Assembly (NCBI GenBank): GCA_038749105.1
Contig: JBCDIM010000001.1
Span: forward strand, 100,757 to 164,756
Direction: 5' to 3'
Length of the DNA stretch: 64,000 bases
From: JBCCOW01 sp038749105
GTDB lineage: Bacteria; Planctomycetota; Phycisphaerae; Phycisphaerales; Phycisphaeraceae
The notes beneath the pieces were generated by a model. It saw only the letters and a list, made by a program, of their open reading frames with translations, did not search any database and was not told the DNA's origin. Within the stretch, counting starts at the first letter, position 1, and every line of letters starts with the position of its first letter. Below are positions 9,728 through 18,387 of the stretch, piece by piece. The position numbers and the translations under genes were made by a program.

Positions 9728-9739
9728 GCCAAACGGTGT

Positions 9740-9755
9740 AACAAACCCGATGCCG
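9740..9755 (-). promoter_or_regulatory. Candidate sigma-54 promoter for gamma-glutamyltransferase 1
   Basis: On the minus strand CGGCAT, five bases, then TTGTT matches the -24/-12 layout except that the -12 GC is GT. The first ten bases (GCCGGCATCG) and the following TTTG are the same as in the element before the antiporter gene. A transcript from here would start only a few bases before 9727, which favours a leaderless message or the start at 9700. Confidence 0.4.
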
Positions 9756-9800
9756 GCCCGCCTAGCCGGCTGGATTAAAGTGGCTGGGTGCGTCCGTGAT

Positions 9801-9820
9801 TTTGATGTATATTCATCAAA
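9801..9820. promoter_or_regulatory. Palindrome in the divergent GGT1/regulator gap, likely operator or activator site
   Basis: Perfect 7-bp arms TTTGATG and CATCAAA with a 6-bp AT spacer, lying between the divergent gamma-glutamyltransferase 1 and sigma-54 activator genes. It sits about 55 bp upstream of the candidate GGT1 -24/-12 element and 26 bp before the regulator start. It could be an enhancer site for the Fis-type domain of that regulator or its self-repression site. Confidence 0.45.
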
Positions 9821-9845
9821 TCTGAGTTGATATTTTGTCACGATT

Positions 9846-11231
9846 ATGCCTACCGCCAACGGAACCCGATCGAGCCGGCCCGGCGTCCTGATTGTGGACG
9901 ACATCCCGGCGTTTTTGCAAGAGAGCTCGTCGGCCTTGGAGGCGGCGGGTGTGCGGTGTCGGGTGTGTGACGATCCGACGCGGGCGTTGGAGATGATCGG
10001 GCGGTACCGGCCGAGGGTGTTGGTGACGACGCTGGTGATGCGGGCGATGGGAGGGTTTGATGTGATCCGTCGGGTGCGGGGTGCGGGCCATCGGTTGCCG
10101 GTGGTGATGATCACCGGGCACGGGACGCCGTCGTCGGAGCGGGAGGCCGCACGGCTGGGGTGCTGTGATTACTTGAATAAGCCGGTGGCGGCGGCGGAAC
10201 TGGTGGCGCGGGTGCGTCGGGCGATCCGGCTGGCGGAGCAGGGGCTGGATGATGCGGTGCGGATCGGGCCGATGGTGACGCGGGACCCGGCGATGCGCGC
10301 GGTGATGGACATGGTGGACACGGTGGCGGACTCGAACTGCCGCGTGTTGATCCTGGGCGAAACGGGGACGGGCAAGCAGCTGGTGGCGCAGAACATCCAC
10401 GGGCGGGGGCGTCGGCCCGCGTCACCGTTCGTGGAGGTGAACTGCTCGGCGATACCGGAGAACCTTTTAGAGAGCGAGCTTTTCGGTCACCGGCGGGGGG
10501 CGTTCACCGATGCGGTCAAGGACCGGACCGGGCGGTTTGCCGCGGCGGGGGACGGGATGATCTTTCTGGATGAGATCGGCGAAATGCCGCTGACACTGCA
10601 GGCGAAGCTGCTGCACGTGTTGGACGACGGGAAGTTCACGCCGGTAGGCGGGGAGCGGGCTCAGCGGAGCAAGGCGCGAGTGATCGCAGCGACCAACCGG
10701 GACCTGGGGCGAGAGGTCGAGCGGGGGCGGTTCCGTTCAGACCTGTACTACCGGCTAAACGTGGTGTCGGTCCGGCTGCCGCCGCTGCGCGATCGCCCGG
10801 GCGATATCCCGTTGCTGTTTGATTACTTTGCTGAGCGTTTTACAGAGGGTGCCAACCCGGTGGCGGCATCGGATGATGCGCTGGCGGTATTGCAGCGGTA
10901 TGGATGGCCTGGAAACATCCGTGAGCTGCAGAACACGGTGGAGCGCTTGGCGGTGCTACAGCCGGGCCGGGTGATCGAGCCAAGCAACCTGCCGGCCCGG
11001 TTCTTCAGTCAGCCGGGCGAGGCGGGAGAGGGGGGTGATGGGCCGCGTTTGGTTGGGCCTTGGCGGGCGGCGAAGCGGCAGTTTGAGGCCGCATATGTGA
11101 AGCGCATGATCGATCGGGAAAACGGGAACTTAGCGGCGGCGGCGCGGGCGGCGGAGCTGGACCGGGCGCAGTTCTACAGGATGGCGCAGCGGCACGGGCT
11201 GCTCCCGGCCACAGACCGGCGGGGGGGTTAG
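9846..11231 (+). CDS. NtrC-family sigma-54-dependent activator with a degenerate receiver domain
   Basis: 461 residues in the order receiver (about 12-125), AAA+ (about 140-380), Fis-type helix-turn-helix at the end. The AAA+ part has Walker A GETGTGKQ (171-178), the sigma-54 contact loop as GAFTDA (218-223) instead of the common GAFTGA, and Walker B FLDEIGEMP. The C-terminus ends with NGNLAAAARAAELDRAQFYRM, a DNA-binding helix pair. The receiver keeps the acidic pair (D18, D19), the Thr (T90) and the Lys (K112). The phospho-accepting Asp, however, is replaced: the expected position reads LVTTLVM (Thr at about 62). It is therefore unlikely to be switched by ordinary phosphorylation. It is divergent from gamma-glutamyltransferase 1 and followed by the antiporter, which it probably controls. 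Confidence 0.88.
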   Translation: MPTANGTRSSRPGVLIVDDIPAFLQESSSALEAAGVRCRVCDDPTRALEMIGRYRPRVLVTTLVMRAMGGFDVIRRVRGAGHRLPVVMITGHGTPSSEREAARLGCCDYLNKPVAAAELVARVRRAIRLAEQGLDDAVRIGPMVTRDPAMRAVMDMVDTVADSNCRVLILGETGTGKQLVAQNIHGRGRRPASPFVEVNCSAIPENLLESELFGHRRGAFTDAVKDRTGRFAAAGDGMIFLDEIGEMPLTLQAKLLHVLDDGKFTPVGGERAQRSKARVIAATNRDLGREVERGRFRSDLYYRLNVVSVRLPPLRDRPGDIPLLFDYFAERFTEGANPVAASDDALAVLQRYGWPGNIRELQNTVERLAVLQPGRVIEPSNLPARFFSQPGEAGEGGDGPRLVGPWRAAKRQFEAAYVKRMIDRENGNLAAAARAAELDRAQFYRMAQRHGLLPATDRRGG

Positions 11232-11244
11232 GTTCTTCACAAGC

Positions 11245-11260
11245 CGGCATCGCCTTTGCA
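11245..11260 (+). promoter_or_regulatory. Candidate sigma-54 promoter for the NhaC-type antiporter
   Basis: CGGCAT, five bases, TTGCA gives the invariant GG-N10-GC spacing of a -24/-12 promoter, 27 bp before the antiporter start codon and directly downstream of the sigma-54 activator gene. Only the first base of the -24 element and its final C deviate from TGGCAC. Confidence 0.55.
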
Positions 11261-11287
11261 TTAAGACTTATCCACGGATCGCAACCC

Positions 11288-13021
11288 ATGACTGAATCGA
11301 ACGCGCAGATACCAGAACCCCGAACGACGAATGCGCGATGGATCAAGCTAGCGGTTGTGCTGCTGGGGCTAGGGCTAGCGGTGCTGGTCGGGCAGGCAGT
11401 AGACCCGAGCTGGCTGGTGACCAAGGCGTCGATCGATGTGCTTGAGAACGACCAGGGGCTGCTGTATACGGTGGAGAGTGATAAGCGGGTGGCGATCGAT
11501 AGCGTCCTGGACGCGGCGGCACTCGCGGCGCTGCCGGAGGCGGAGCGGGACGGTCAAGTCGTGACCGACGCGTCGGGAGGGTATCAGCGGGTGACGGCGA
11601 CGCGGCACTGGGGGGTGTTTTCGTTGATGCCGGCGCTGCTGGCGATCGTGCTGGCGATCGTGCTGCGGGAGCCGTTGATCGCACTGCTGATCGGGATCGC
11701 GTCGGGGGCGTTCCTAGTGGGTCGGTTCGACCTGACCGAAGAGGTGCTCATGCCGGTGCTGCAGACCAGCAAGGCGGCGGGCGTGCTGCTGCTGTACCTG
11801 TGGCTGCTTGGTGGTTTGATGGGGATCTGGTCGAAGACGGGGGCCGCGGCGGCGTTCGCGGACTGGGCGGCGCGGCGGCTGGTGCGTGGGCCCCGGTCTG
11901 CAAAGGTGGTGGCCTGGGCGTTGGGGATCGTGTTCTTCCAGGGGGGGACGCTGAGCACGGTGCTGGTGGGCACGAGCGTGAAGCCGTTAGCGGATAAAGA
12001 GAAGGTCAGCCATGAGGAGCTGTCGTACATCGTGGACTCGACGGCGTCACCGATCGCGATTCTGCTGGCGTTCAACGCGTGGCCGGCGTACGTGCAGGCG
12101 TTTATCTTCGTGCCGGGGGTCGCGTTGCTAGCAACGCAGGCGGACCGCGAGGCGTTCTTCTTCGCGAGCCTACCGCTGAGTTTTTATGCGTGGTTTGCGG
12201 TGCTGGGGACGCTACTGTTAGCACTAGACCTGAACCCGTTCGTGGGCAAGGGGATGAAGGCGGCACGGAAGCGGGCACGGGAGACGGGGCAGCTCGACCG
12301 GCCGGGCAGCGAGCCGATGATCGCGCCGGAGTTCGAGTCGAGCGATGTACCGTCGGGGTATCGGCCGAGTGTGTGGGAGTTCACAGCGCCGCTGCTGGTG
12401 CTCACGGGGGTGGCGATCGGGACGTTCGCGGCGACGGGCTCGCCACAAGTGCGCTGGGCGTTCGGACTGGCAGTGCTCTCGGCAGCAATCATGGCGTTGG
12501 TGCGGGGGATGTCGCTGCGAGACCTGATGGAGGGGATCGGTAACGGGCTCAAGGGGGTGGTGGTGGCGTCGGTGATCCTGACGCTGGCGATCGCGCTGGG
12601 GACGATGACGGAGCAGGCGGGGGGCGGGGCATATCTGGTGGCGGTGATGGCCGACGTGGTGCCTTACACGGTGCTTCCCGCGGCGTTGATGGTCCTGACG
12701 ATGGCGATCGCGTTCGCAACGGGGACGAGCTGGGGGACCTACGCGGTGGCGTTCCCGCTGGCGATGCCGCTAGCGGTCGCGCTGAGTGAGTCGGCCGAGC
12801 TCGAGAACCCGATCCTTTACCTGATGGTGTGCTTCGCCGCGGTGCTCAACGGCAGCGTCTACGGCGACCAGTGCTCGCCGGTGTCGGACACAACCATCCT
12901 GAGCAGCATGACCACCGGGGCTGACCTGATCGATCACGTCAAGACGCAGCTGTTCCCGGCCACGCTGGCGGCCGTGCTGGCGATCGGGTGCTGGCAGGTG
13001 GTGGTGTTTGCGTTCTGCTGA
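11288..13021 (+). CDS. NhaC-family Na+/H+ antiporter-like transporter
   Basis: 577 residues with about a dozen hydrophobic segments. One helix lies near the N-terminus, followed by a soluble stretch of about 75 residues (positions 40-115) that faces the outside or periplasm. A run of membrane helices follows. Motifs GIVFFQGGTLSTVLVGTSVKPL, SYIVDSTASPIAILLAFNAWPA and FATGTSWGTYAVAFPLAMP are those of the NhaC/YuiF-type carriers, which exchange Na+ for protons or, in some members, for organic acids. It lies between the sigma-54 activator and gamma-glutamyltransferase 2, whose start is 16 bp after its stop. An operon role in uptake or ion balance while gamma-glutamyl compounds are used is plausible. 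Substrate unproven. Confidence 0.82.
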   Translation: MTESNAQIPEPRTTNARWIKLAVVLLGLGLAVLVGQAVDPSWLVTKASIDVLENDQGLLYTVESDKRVAIDSVLDAAALAALPEAERDGQVVTDASGGYQRVTATRHWGVFSLMPALLAIVLAIVLREPLIALLIGIASGAFLVGRFDLTEEVLMPVLQTSKAAGVLLLYLWLLGGLMGIWSKTGAAAAFADWAARRLVRGPRSAKVVAWALGIVFFQGGTLSTVLVGTSVKPLADKEKVSHEELSYIVDSTASPIAILLAFNAWPAYVQAFIFVPGVALLATQADREAFFFASLPLSFYAWFAVLGTLLLALDLNPFVGKGMKAARKRARETGQLDRPGSEPMIAPEFESSDVPSGYRPSVWEFTAPLLVLTGVAIGTFAATGSPQVRWAFGLAVLSAAIMALVRGMSLRDLMEGIGNGLKGVVVASVILTLAIALGTMTEQAGGGAYLVAVMADVVPYTVLPAALMVLTMAIAFATGTSWGTYAVAFPLAMPLAVALSESAELENPILYLMVCFAAVLNGSVYGDQCSPVSDTTILSSMTTGADLIDHVKTQLFPATLAAVLAIGCWQVVVFAFC

Positions 13022-13037
13022 GAAAGAGGTGACGTTG

Positions 13038-14825
13038 ATGAATAACGGTGTTTCGGTTGGTTTGCGACGGTGGGTGATGGCCGGGGTGATCGCGGCATTG
13101 GCGGGCTGGCCTCTGGTGGGTGGGGCGCAGCAGGAGACCGTCAGCCGGGTAGAGCGTCAGCCGATCGAGGTGGTGACGAGCCCGCACGGGATGGTGGTGA
13201 GCGACACGCCGTTGGCTAGCGCGATCGGGGCGGCGGTGCTGGAAGAGGGGGGCAGCGCAGTGGACGCGGCGGTGGCGGTAGGGTTTGCGTTGGCGGTGAC
13301 GTGGCCGGAAGCAGGCAACATTGCGGGGGGTGGGTTCATGATGGTGGCGGGGCGTGACACGGATGAGGTGGTGTGTATCGATTACCGGGAGACGGCCCCA
13401 GCGGCGGCGACCCCAACCATGTTTGCGGAGAAGCGCACACGCTTCTGGCACGGCCAGGTCGGGGTCCCGGGGACGGTGCGGGGGATGGCGATGGCGCACG
13501 AACGCTGGGGCCGGCTGCCGTGGGCGCGGTTGATCGAGCCGTCGATCGAGCTGGCCCGCGCGGGCTTCGAGGTCAACGACGCCTTAGCACGCTCGATCAA
13601 CGAGGTGCTCAACAAGCGGATCGTGCGGCGTAACCCAGTGCGTTTTGCGGAGCTGATCCGCGTGTACGGCAAGCCGGACGGCGAGCGGTGGGAAGCAGGA
13701 GATCGATTGGTGCTGCCTGACCTGGCCCGCACGCTGGAGCAGATCGCTGAGGGCGGGGCGGATACGTTTTATCAGGGCCCGATCGCAAACGCGATCGCGG
13801 CAGACATGGCCAAGCATGGCGGCCTCATCACCGAAGCAGACCTCGCGGGCTACCGTGCGATCGCTCGGCCGGCGATCCATGCCCGGTTCCAGGGATACGA
13901 CGTGTTCGGCCCACCCCCGCCGTCCGCGGGCGGGCTGACGCTGGCAATGATGCTGCACCAGCTCGACACCTTCGACCTCACCACCCACGGCCGGTACAGC
14001 CCACAGACCCTCCACCGCATGACCGAGGCGATGCGAAGGGCGTATTTCTGGCGGGCCAGGACGCTGGGCGACGCGGACTTCGTCGATGTGCCCTTCGAGA
14101 TCGGCGGCCCCGCGTTCGGCCAGCTGCTTGCGACCACCATCGATCCCGCGCAAGCAACGCCGAGCCACACCCTCGAGCCGGCGCTCCCGCTCGCCGATCG
14201 GGAGCCCGAAGAGAGCCCAGACACCACGCACTTCTCCGTCATCGACGCGCAGGGCCTCGCCGTCTCGAACACATACACACTCGAGATGAGTTGGGGCAGC
14301 CGGATGATCACCGCCGGTTACGGCATCGTGCTCAACAACGAGATGGGCGACTTCAACCGCGAGCCCGGCGTGACCAAGACCACCGGCCAGATCGGCACGC
14401 CCGCCAACCTGATCACACCCGGCAAGCGGATGCTCAGCTCACAAACACCCACCATCGTCAAGCGAGACGGCAACGTGGTCCTCATCACGGGAAGCCCCGG
14501 GGGCCGGACCATCACCAACACGGTGCTCAATGTGTTGGTGAGCCACCTAGCCTACGAGATGCCTTTGGTCGAGGCGGTGGACGGGCCTCGACTGCACCAC
14601 CAGTGGTTCCCGGACGTGCTGGAGTTTGAAGCCGCCGATGAGCCGGCTCACGCGAGTGCGGTGGCGAGTCTTAGAAACCAAGGCCATCGGGTTGAACCGG
14701 ACGGACGGCAAGGTTCCGCCAACTCGATCGGCGTCGATAGAGACACCGGCCTCTTCATCGGCGTCGCGGACTGGCGACGCGGCGCGGCTTCCTCAGCGCC
14801 CATGGCTACACCCGGTGCCCCCTAA
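13038..14825 (+). CDS. Gamma-glutamyltransferase family protein 2
   Basis: 595 residues from the Met at 13038, which follows an AAAGAGGTGA ribosome site; the frame extends upstream into the antiporter gene without reason. A signal peptide (about 1-30, ending GGAQQ) points to export. Family motifs: LEEGGSAVDAAVAVGFALAV, then NIAGGGFMMV, then PDTTHFSVIDAQG with the nucleophilic Thr, and MLSSQTPTI and GSPGGRTI of the small subunit. It would hydrolyse or transfer gamma-glutamyl groups from glutathione-like compounds in the periplasm. It is more canonical (TTHFSV) than copy 1 (CTSHFIV), so the two may differ in substrate. Probably co-transcribed with the antiporter. Confidence 0.9.
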   Translation: MNNGVSVGLRRWVMAGVIAALAGWPLVGGAQQETVSRVERQPIEVVTSPHGMVVSDTPLASAIGAAVLEEGGSAVDAAVAVGFALAVTWPEAGNIAGGGFMMVAGRDTDEVVCIDYRETAPAAATPTMFAEKRTRFWHGQVGVPGTVRGMAMAHERWGRLPWARLIEPSIELARAGFEVNDALARSINEVLNKRIVRRNPVRFAELIRVYGKPDGERWEAGDRLVLPDLARTLEQIAEGGADTFYQGPIANAIAADMAKHGGLITEADLAGYRAIARPAIHARFQGYDVFGPPPPSAGGLTLAMMLHQLDTFDLTTHGRYSPQTLHRMTEAMRRAYFWRARTLGDADFVDVPFEIGGPAFGQLLATTIDPAQATPSHTLEPALPLADREPEESPDTTHFSVIDAQGLAVSNTYTLEMSWGSRMITAGYGIVLNNEMGDFNREPGVTKTTGQIGTPANLITPGKRMLSSQTPTIVKRDGNVVLITGSPGGRTITNTVLNVLVSHLAYEMPLVEAVDGPRLHHQWFPDVLEFEAADEPAHASAVASLRNQGHRVEPDGRQGSANSIGVDRDTGLFIGVADWRRGAASSAPMATPGAP

Positions 14826-14985
14826 GCCACAGGCATCCGAAGCGGCGTCCAAACCCGCGACCTCTAGCCAGCGCATCGGAGTGCTCCTCGCTAACACCCG
14901 ACGTCAACCGATTTCGCCGCACTGCGGATGGCGCCGTACGACGGCACTTATGCCCTTCGCGGTAAAGCCTGGGGTCGATCACGCC

Positions 14986-15028
14986 TAGCGGGGGCAAGAT
15001 TCGAACCTGCGACCTCCGGGTTATGAGC
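14986..15028 (-). repeat. 3' fragment of initiator tRNA-Met, attachment-site remnant
   Basis: 42 of 43 bases match the 3' part of the intact initiator tRNA at 57045-57118, from the discriminator base to the anticodon loop (GCTCATAA). The match stops at exactly the same base as in the copy at 44050. The next bases (CCTCCAAACC before the core on the minus strand) resemble the flank of the other copies (CCTCCGGAGCC). There is no 5' half, so no tRNA can be made. It looks like the far end of an old tRNA-targeted insertion. Confidence 0.8.
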
Positions 15029-15492
15029 GGTTTGGAGGCCGGCCCGTAACTACAACACCAATAAGCAAATGCAGTCATCGGCAGGACATATACACCTGCC
15101 AACGGCTGTCTATGTTACCCATGGCGACCATGTTGTCCATCTCATAAGGGGCAATATAAGGGGCATTTTTTGAGCGGCCCAGGCCCCCAAAACAGACCAA
15201 CTTCGAGTCTTCTTTGCCCCAAAAGAGTCGAGCATCAAGCACCTGGATGACCTACTCGCCTGCGGGCGGGTCAGCGTCTTCTGCAGAGCGATCAGCATGC
15301 GGACCACCGTATTCTCCGACGACACCGGGCCCCAGACCGGTTCGTGACAGACGGCTTCTTCTTCGAAGCTCGCGTTCTTCTGATTTGTCTTTTTACTGGC
15401 GGCCATGCCGTTGGTAACACCGGTCCACACCTGGGTTTTCAACTCGTGCACAGCAGCTAATAACCTAGCGATTGGAGGCATGAAAAACACTA

Positions 15493-15528
15493 TCGAAGCG
15501 TTCGGACATTGACATCGAAACGATTCGA
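15493..15528. promoter_or_regulatory. Two LacI-family operator-like palindromes
   Basis: TCGAAGCGTTCGGA (15493-15506) and TCGAAACGATTCGA (15515-15528) are both built round a central CG, as LacI-family operators are. Their centres lie 22 bp apart, two helical turns. They are 15-50 bp before the LacI start at 15544, which suggests self-control and control of the genes behind it. Confidence 0.55.
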
Positions 15529-15543
15529 CAGTATTTTTGAGGT

Positions 15544-16647
15544 GTGAGCGCCTCAGTTCCCTCGACACCCGTTGGCCAGACAGATTCGGCTGAGTTCGAC
15601 CGTCAAACCGCGAGATCTGGACGAACAACCCTCGCGGATGTCGCCCGAAAGGCGGGCATGTCGATCGGAAGCGTTTCAGACATCCTCAACGAACGTGTGG
15701 GACGGTCGTACAGCCCCGAGGCAAAGGAGCGTGTCCACGCCGCGGTTCGCTCGAGCGGGTATGTCTCTAACCGCCGTGCCCAAATGCTGGCTCGGCGACA
15801 GTCCAACGAGATCGGGCTGCTGTTCACGCGGGACTTTCAGAACCCTTACTTCGCCGAGACGATTGAACGGCTACGCCAGCATGTCTCGGCGGCCGGTCTA
15901 GTGCCAACGCTGGAACTCCGCTCGGACTGGTACCACGCTGGCGATCAAAGCGTCCGGGCGTTACTCGCTGACGGCGCAGCAGGGCTGCTCGTCGGACCCA
16001 TCTACTCGCCGGAAGACCTCGCCATGGTTAACCGGATCCGCGAGATGAACGAGCCGGTCATCTTCTTCGGTGGACGGATCGATAGCGGCAGCGACCTGGT
16101 CGCGAACGACCTCTACCGTGGCGGCCAGATCGCGGCCCAGCATGCCCTCGACGCCGGTCACACTCGCTTGGCGTACCTCGGGCCGAACCCCGTCGGGCGG
16201 ACGATCGAAAAGGCCGCAGGCATCGCCGACACCCTCCGCGACGCCGGGCTTCTTGACGGCGTGATGTTTCATGCGGTGGACTTCTCCACGTCCGTATTAA
16301 TGCACGGGCGGATCCAGGACTTCGTCGAACGCTGGCTCGCCTGCACCGCGCAAGACCGCCCAACTGTATGCCTCTGCATGAACGACTACGTCGCGAGTGC
16401 CGCGATGAATGCCTTCCGTAACGCCGGCGTGTCGCTTCCGGAGCAGCTCTCATTCATCGGCTACGACGACATCACCGAAGCTCAGTATCTCGCCCCGCCT
16501 TTGACAACGGTCTATGGCGGGGCGGACCAGCAGATCCAAGCAGCGTGCGAACTGATCGCGCGTTGGATCCGTGACAACGTCCCCCCGTCCGAACAGACCG
16601 TGCTCGAGCCTCGGCTCGTCGAACGCTCGTCCGTGGTCCGCTTGTGA
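15544..16647 (+). CDS. LacI-family transcriptional regulator
   Basis: Start is GTG at 15544 after a TTGAGG site. The DNA-binding part (about residues 27-75) reads TLADVARKAGMSIGSVSDILN, the LacI helix-turn-helix, with the hinge helix near RRAQMLARRQSN. The rest is the periplasmic-binding-protein-like effector domain (IGLLFTRDFQNPYFAETI, AGHTRLAYLG, FIGYDD). The usual hinge Leu-Ala pair for minor-groove contact appears as MLARR. It heads a plus-strand cluster with a PEP-CTERM protein, a pseudopilin and a GH42-like hydrolase, and likely represses them until a sugar is bound. Two palindromes in front of the gene fit self-regulation. Confidence 0.9.
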   Translation: MSASVPSTPVGQTDSAEFDRQTARSGRTTLADVARKAGMSIGSVSDILNERVGRSYSPEAKERVHAAVRSSGYVSNRRAQMLARRQSNEIGLLFTRDFQNPYFAETIERLRQHVSAAGLVPTLELRSDWYHAGDQSVRALLADGAAGLLVGPIYSPEDLAMVNRIREMNEPVIFFGGRIDSGSDLVANDLYRGGQIAAQHALDAGHTRLAYLGPNPVGRTIEKAAGIADTLRDAGLLDGVMFHAVDFSTSVLMHGRIQDFVERWLACTAQDRPTVCLCMNDYVASAAMNAFRNAGVSLPEQLSFIGYDDITEAQYLAPPLTTVYGGADQQIQAACELIARWIRDNVPPSEQTVLEPRLVERSSVVRL

Positions 16648-16708
16648 TTCCTGCATTCACTTACCCCTCACGTCTCAAGGTTCGGTTCTTACATACAGGA
16701 GGAAACCC

Positions 16709-17455
16709 ATGAAACTCCAGCTCGCCACCGCATTGGTTCTCGTCGCCGGCTCGTTCTTCTCGCCCGCCTCGGGCTCAGTGATCTTGCCGGGGGATACGGC
16801 CGACGGCGATATCAATGCCAACAATGTCATCGTCGCGAACGGCCTGACCCGCGCATGGAATATCGCCGGCACCCGCTCGACCGACGCGGCAGGCCTCCGC
16901 AATGTCCTTTTTGTCTTCGACGTCTCGACACTCCCAACAGGCGGGTCGCTCGAGTCCATCTGGTTCAACGCTACCTACCGCGAGACCTGGAACAACGCGG
17001 CCCTGCCGGACGGGTTCGCGGTCGATGCGTATTTCGTCGGCTTCAGCAGCACCGCAGCGCTTGACAACGACGTGCCCGCCGAGATGGTCCACGTTGCGGC
17101 GGACACGGGCCCCGGCATCAAGATCGCCGACGACATCTTGGTCAAGGGCAGTACACCCGCCAACAACACGCTGATCGACGAGATGGGCTTAGGTAACGCC
17201 GCATTCCTGACCGCGATGCAGGGCCGTGCCACAGACGGCACGGAGAACTTCGCCATCTTCCGGATCAACCCGGATGTGGCCCTGGCACCCGGGGCCCCTG
17301 GGTTCCGTGGGTTCGCGTTCTACCAGGCCAACGAGCCCGCCGAGGCGAACCGGCCGTTCCTCGAATACACCGAAGGCGTTGCGATCCCCGAGCCGAGTTC
17401 GGTGGGCTTGATGTCGCTCGGGCTGCTCGCCGTTGCCAAGCGTCGCCGCCGCTGA
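16709..17455 (+). CDS. Secreted PEP-CTERM protein, DNRLRE-like
   Basis: Start at 16709 after AGGAGGA; an upstream extension of the frame overlaps the LacI gene and is ignored. The 248-residue protein has a signal peptide (about 1-23) and then an all-beta region with RNVLFVFDVSTLPTGGSLES-like text. That text recalls the DNRLRE/CBM96-type domains of surface glycan-binding proteins. The C-terminus is IPEPSS, hydrophobic helix, KRRRR. It would be cleaved by exosortase and anchored to the outer surface. It lies 61 bp after the LacI gene and 58 bp before the pseudopilin, so probably the same transcript. Confidence 0.82.
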   Translation: MKLQLATALVLVAGSFFSPASGSVILPGDTADGDINANNVIVANGLTRAWNIAGTRSTDAAGLRNVLFVFDVSTLPTGGSLESIWFNATYRETWNNAALPDGFAVDAYFVGFSSTAALDNDVPAEMVHVAADTGPGIKIADDILVKGSTPANNTLIDEMGLGNAAFLTAMQGRATDGTENFAIFRINPDVALAPGAPGFRGFAFYQANEPAEANRPFLEYTEGVAIPEPSSVGLMSLGLLAVAKRRRR

Positions 17456-17513
17456 GCCGCATCCACGCGGGCCCTCGGCCGATCTCGCTCTCTCTGCTAC
17501 CAGGAGTCTGGTC

Positions 17514-18350
17514 ATGCACCACCACGCTTCACGCTCCCACGGATTCACCCTGATCGAGCTGCTTGTTGTGATCTCGATCATCGCGCTGCTGATCGCGATC
17601 CTGCTGCCTGCTTTGGGTGCTGCGCGATCGGCCGCCCGGTCGACGCAGTGCAAGTCAAACCTCCGCCAGCTCGGCGTCGTGCACGAGATCTACCGCAACG
17701 AAAACAACGACTTCTATGTCCACCTCACCGGCGACTGGGACGGCACAGACGTGCAGTGGCCCCGCCTGCTGCTCGACCTCGCCATCGGCGACCGGCAGAT
17801 CACCGGCTTCCCCGCCGGCCGGTTCTCCAAAGCCGACTGGGACCTCATGCTCTGCCCCGAGCAGGACCACAGCTTCATCGACGCACTCCCCGTGGTCTCC
17901 AACACTGTGTTCTCCGGCTTCATCGCACCCAACATCGACTACGGCTACAACGGCGCCGGGCTCGGGTCGAGCGCGCTCTACACCACGCCGCAGTTCGACC
18001 CAGCGCTCACGGCACCCCAGTGGGGCGCTTCGCTCCCGGGGATCAGTGTCCTCAGCCCATCGCGCACCTACCTGAACATGGACACCCGAGCACGGGGGCT
18101 CACCGTCGGCAGCGAAGGCGCGGCGGGCTTCCAGACCGGCTCATACCAGGCCACTCCCGACCGCCCCGGGCCGTCGACCACGGCGCAGGGCTCACCCGCA
18201 GGACGCCACACCAACAGCGTCAACATCCTGTTCGCCGACGGCCACGCCGAGGGGGTACTGGTCAACCAGGCTGACGAGGACGACTTCGACACGCCCTACG
18301 ACACGATCGGCACGTTCAACGACCCGGACTCGCCGTGGTTGGCGTTCTGA
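17514..18350 (+). CDS. Prepilin-type pseudopilin with H-X9-DG motif
   Basis: Start at 17514 after CAGGAG. The leader MHHHASRSHG is followed by FTLIELLVVISIIALLIAI, the prepilin cleavage site and hydrophobic helix. The C-terminal region has H-TNSVNILFA-DGHAEG, an exact H-X9-DG motif. 278 residues. In this phylum such pseudopilins are very numerous and are thought to serve a type II secretion-like or glycan-uptake machine; that is family-level inference. Third gene of the LacI cluster; the hydrolase starts 37 bp later. Confidence 0.9.
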   Translation: MHHHASRSHGFTLIELLVVISIIALLIAILLPALGAARSAARSTQCKSNLRQLGVVHEIYRNENNDFYVHLTGDWDGTDVQWPRLLLDLAIGDRQITGFPAGRFSKADWDLMLCPEQDHSFIDALPVVSNTVFSGFIAPNIDYGYNGAGLGSSALYTTPQFDPALTAPQWGASLPGISVLSPSRTYLNMDTRARGLTVGSEGAAGFQTGSYQATPDRPGPSTTAQGSPAGRHTNSVNILFADGHAEGVLVNQADEDDFDTPYDTIGTFNDPDSPWLAF

Positions 18351-18387
18351 TTATCAGTCAAGACACACTCCAATAAGGACGCACACG

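Larger units (their letters stand above)
14826..15543. other. Gene-free stretch holding a tRNA fragment and LacI-type operators
   Basis: 718 bp between gamma-glutamyltransferase 2 and the LacI gene. It contains the initiator-tRNA 3' fragment at 14986-15028 and two operator-like palindromes just before the LacI start. A minus-strand frame from 15403 (MAASKKTNQKNASFEEEAV) might be a decayed coding fragment, but I cannot link it to a family. Confidence 0.5.

Noticed and set aside
9816..10400. Arg/His-rich minus-strand frames opposite the sigma-54 activator, and the upstream extension of the GGT1 frame to 10114
   Set aside because: Low-complexity mirror translation of a GC-rich gene; the extension would overlap the divergent regulator and lacks a start signal.
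15110..15628. 172-codon minus-strand frame before the LacI gene
   Set aside because: Overlaps the LacI start and its operators; only the part after 15403 looks faintly protein-like and matches nothing I know.
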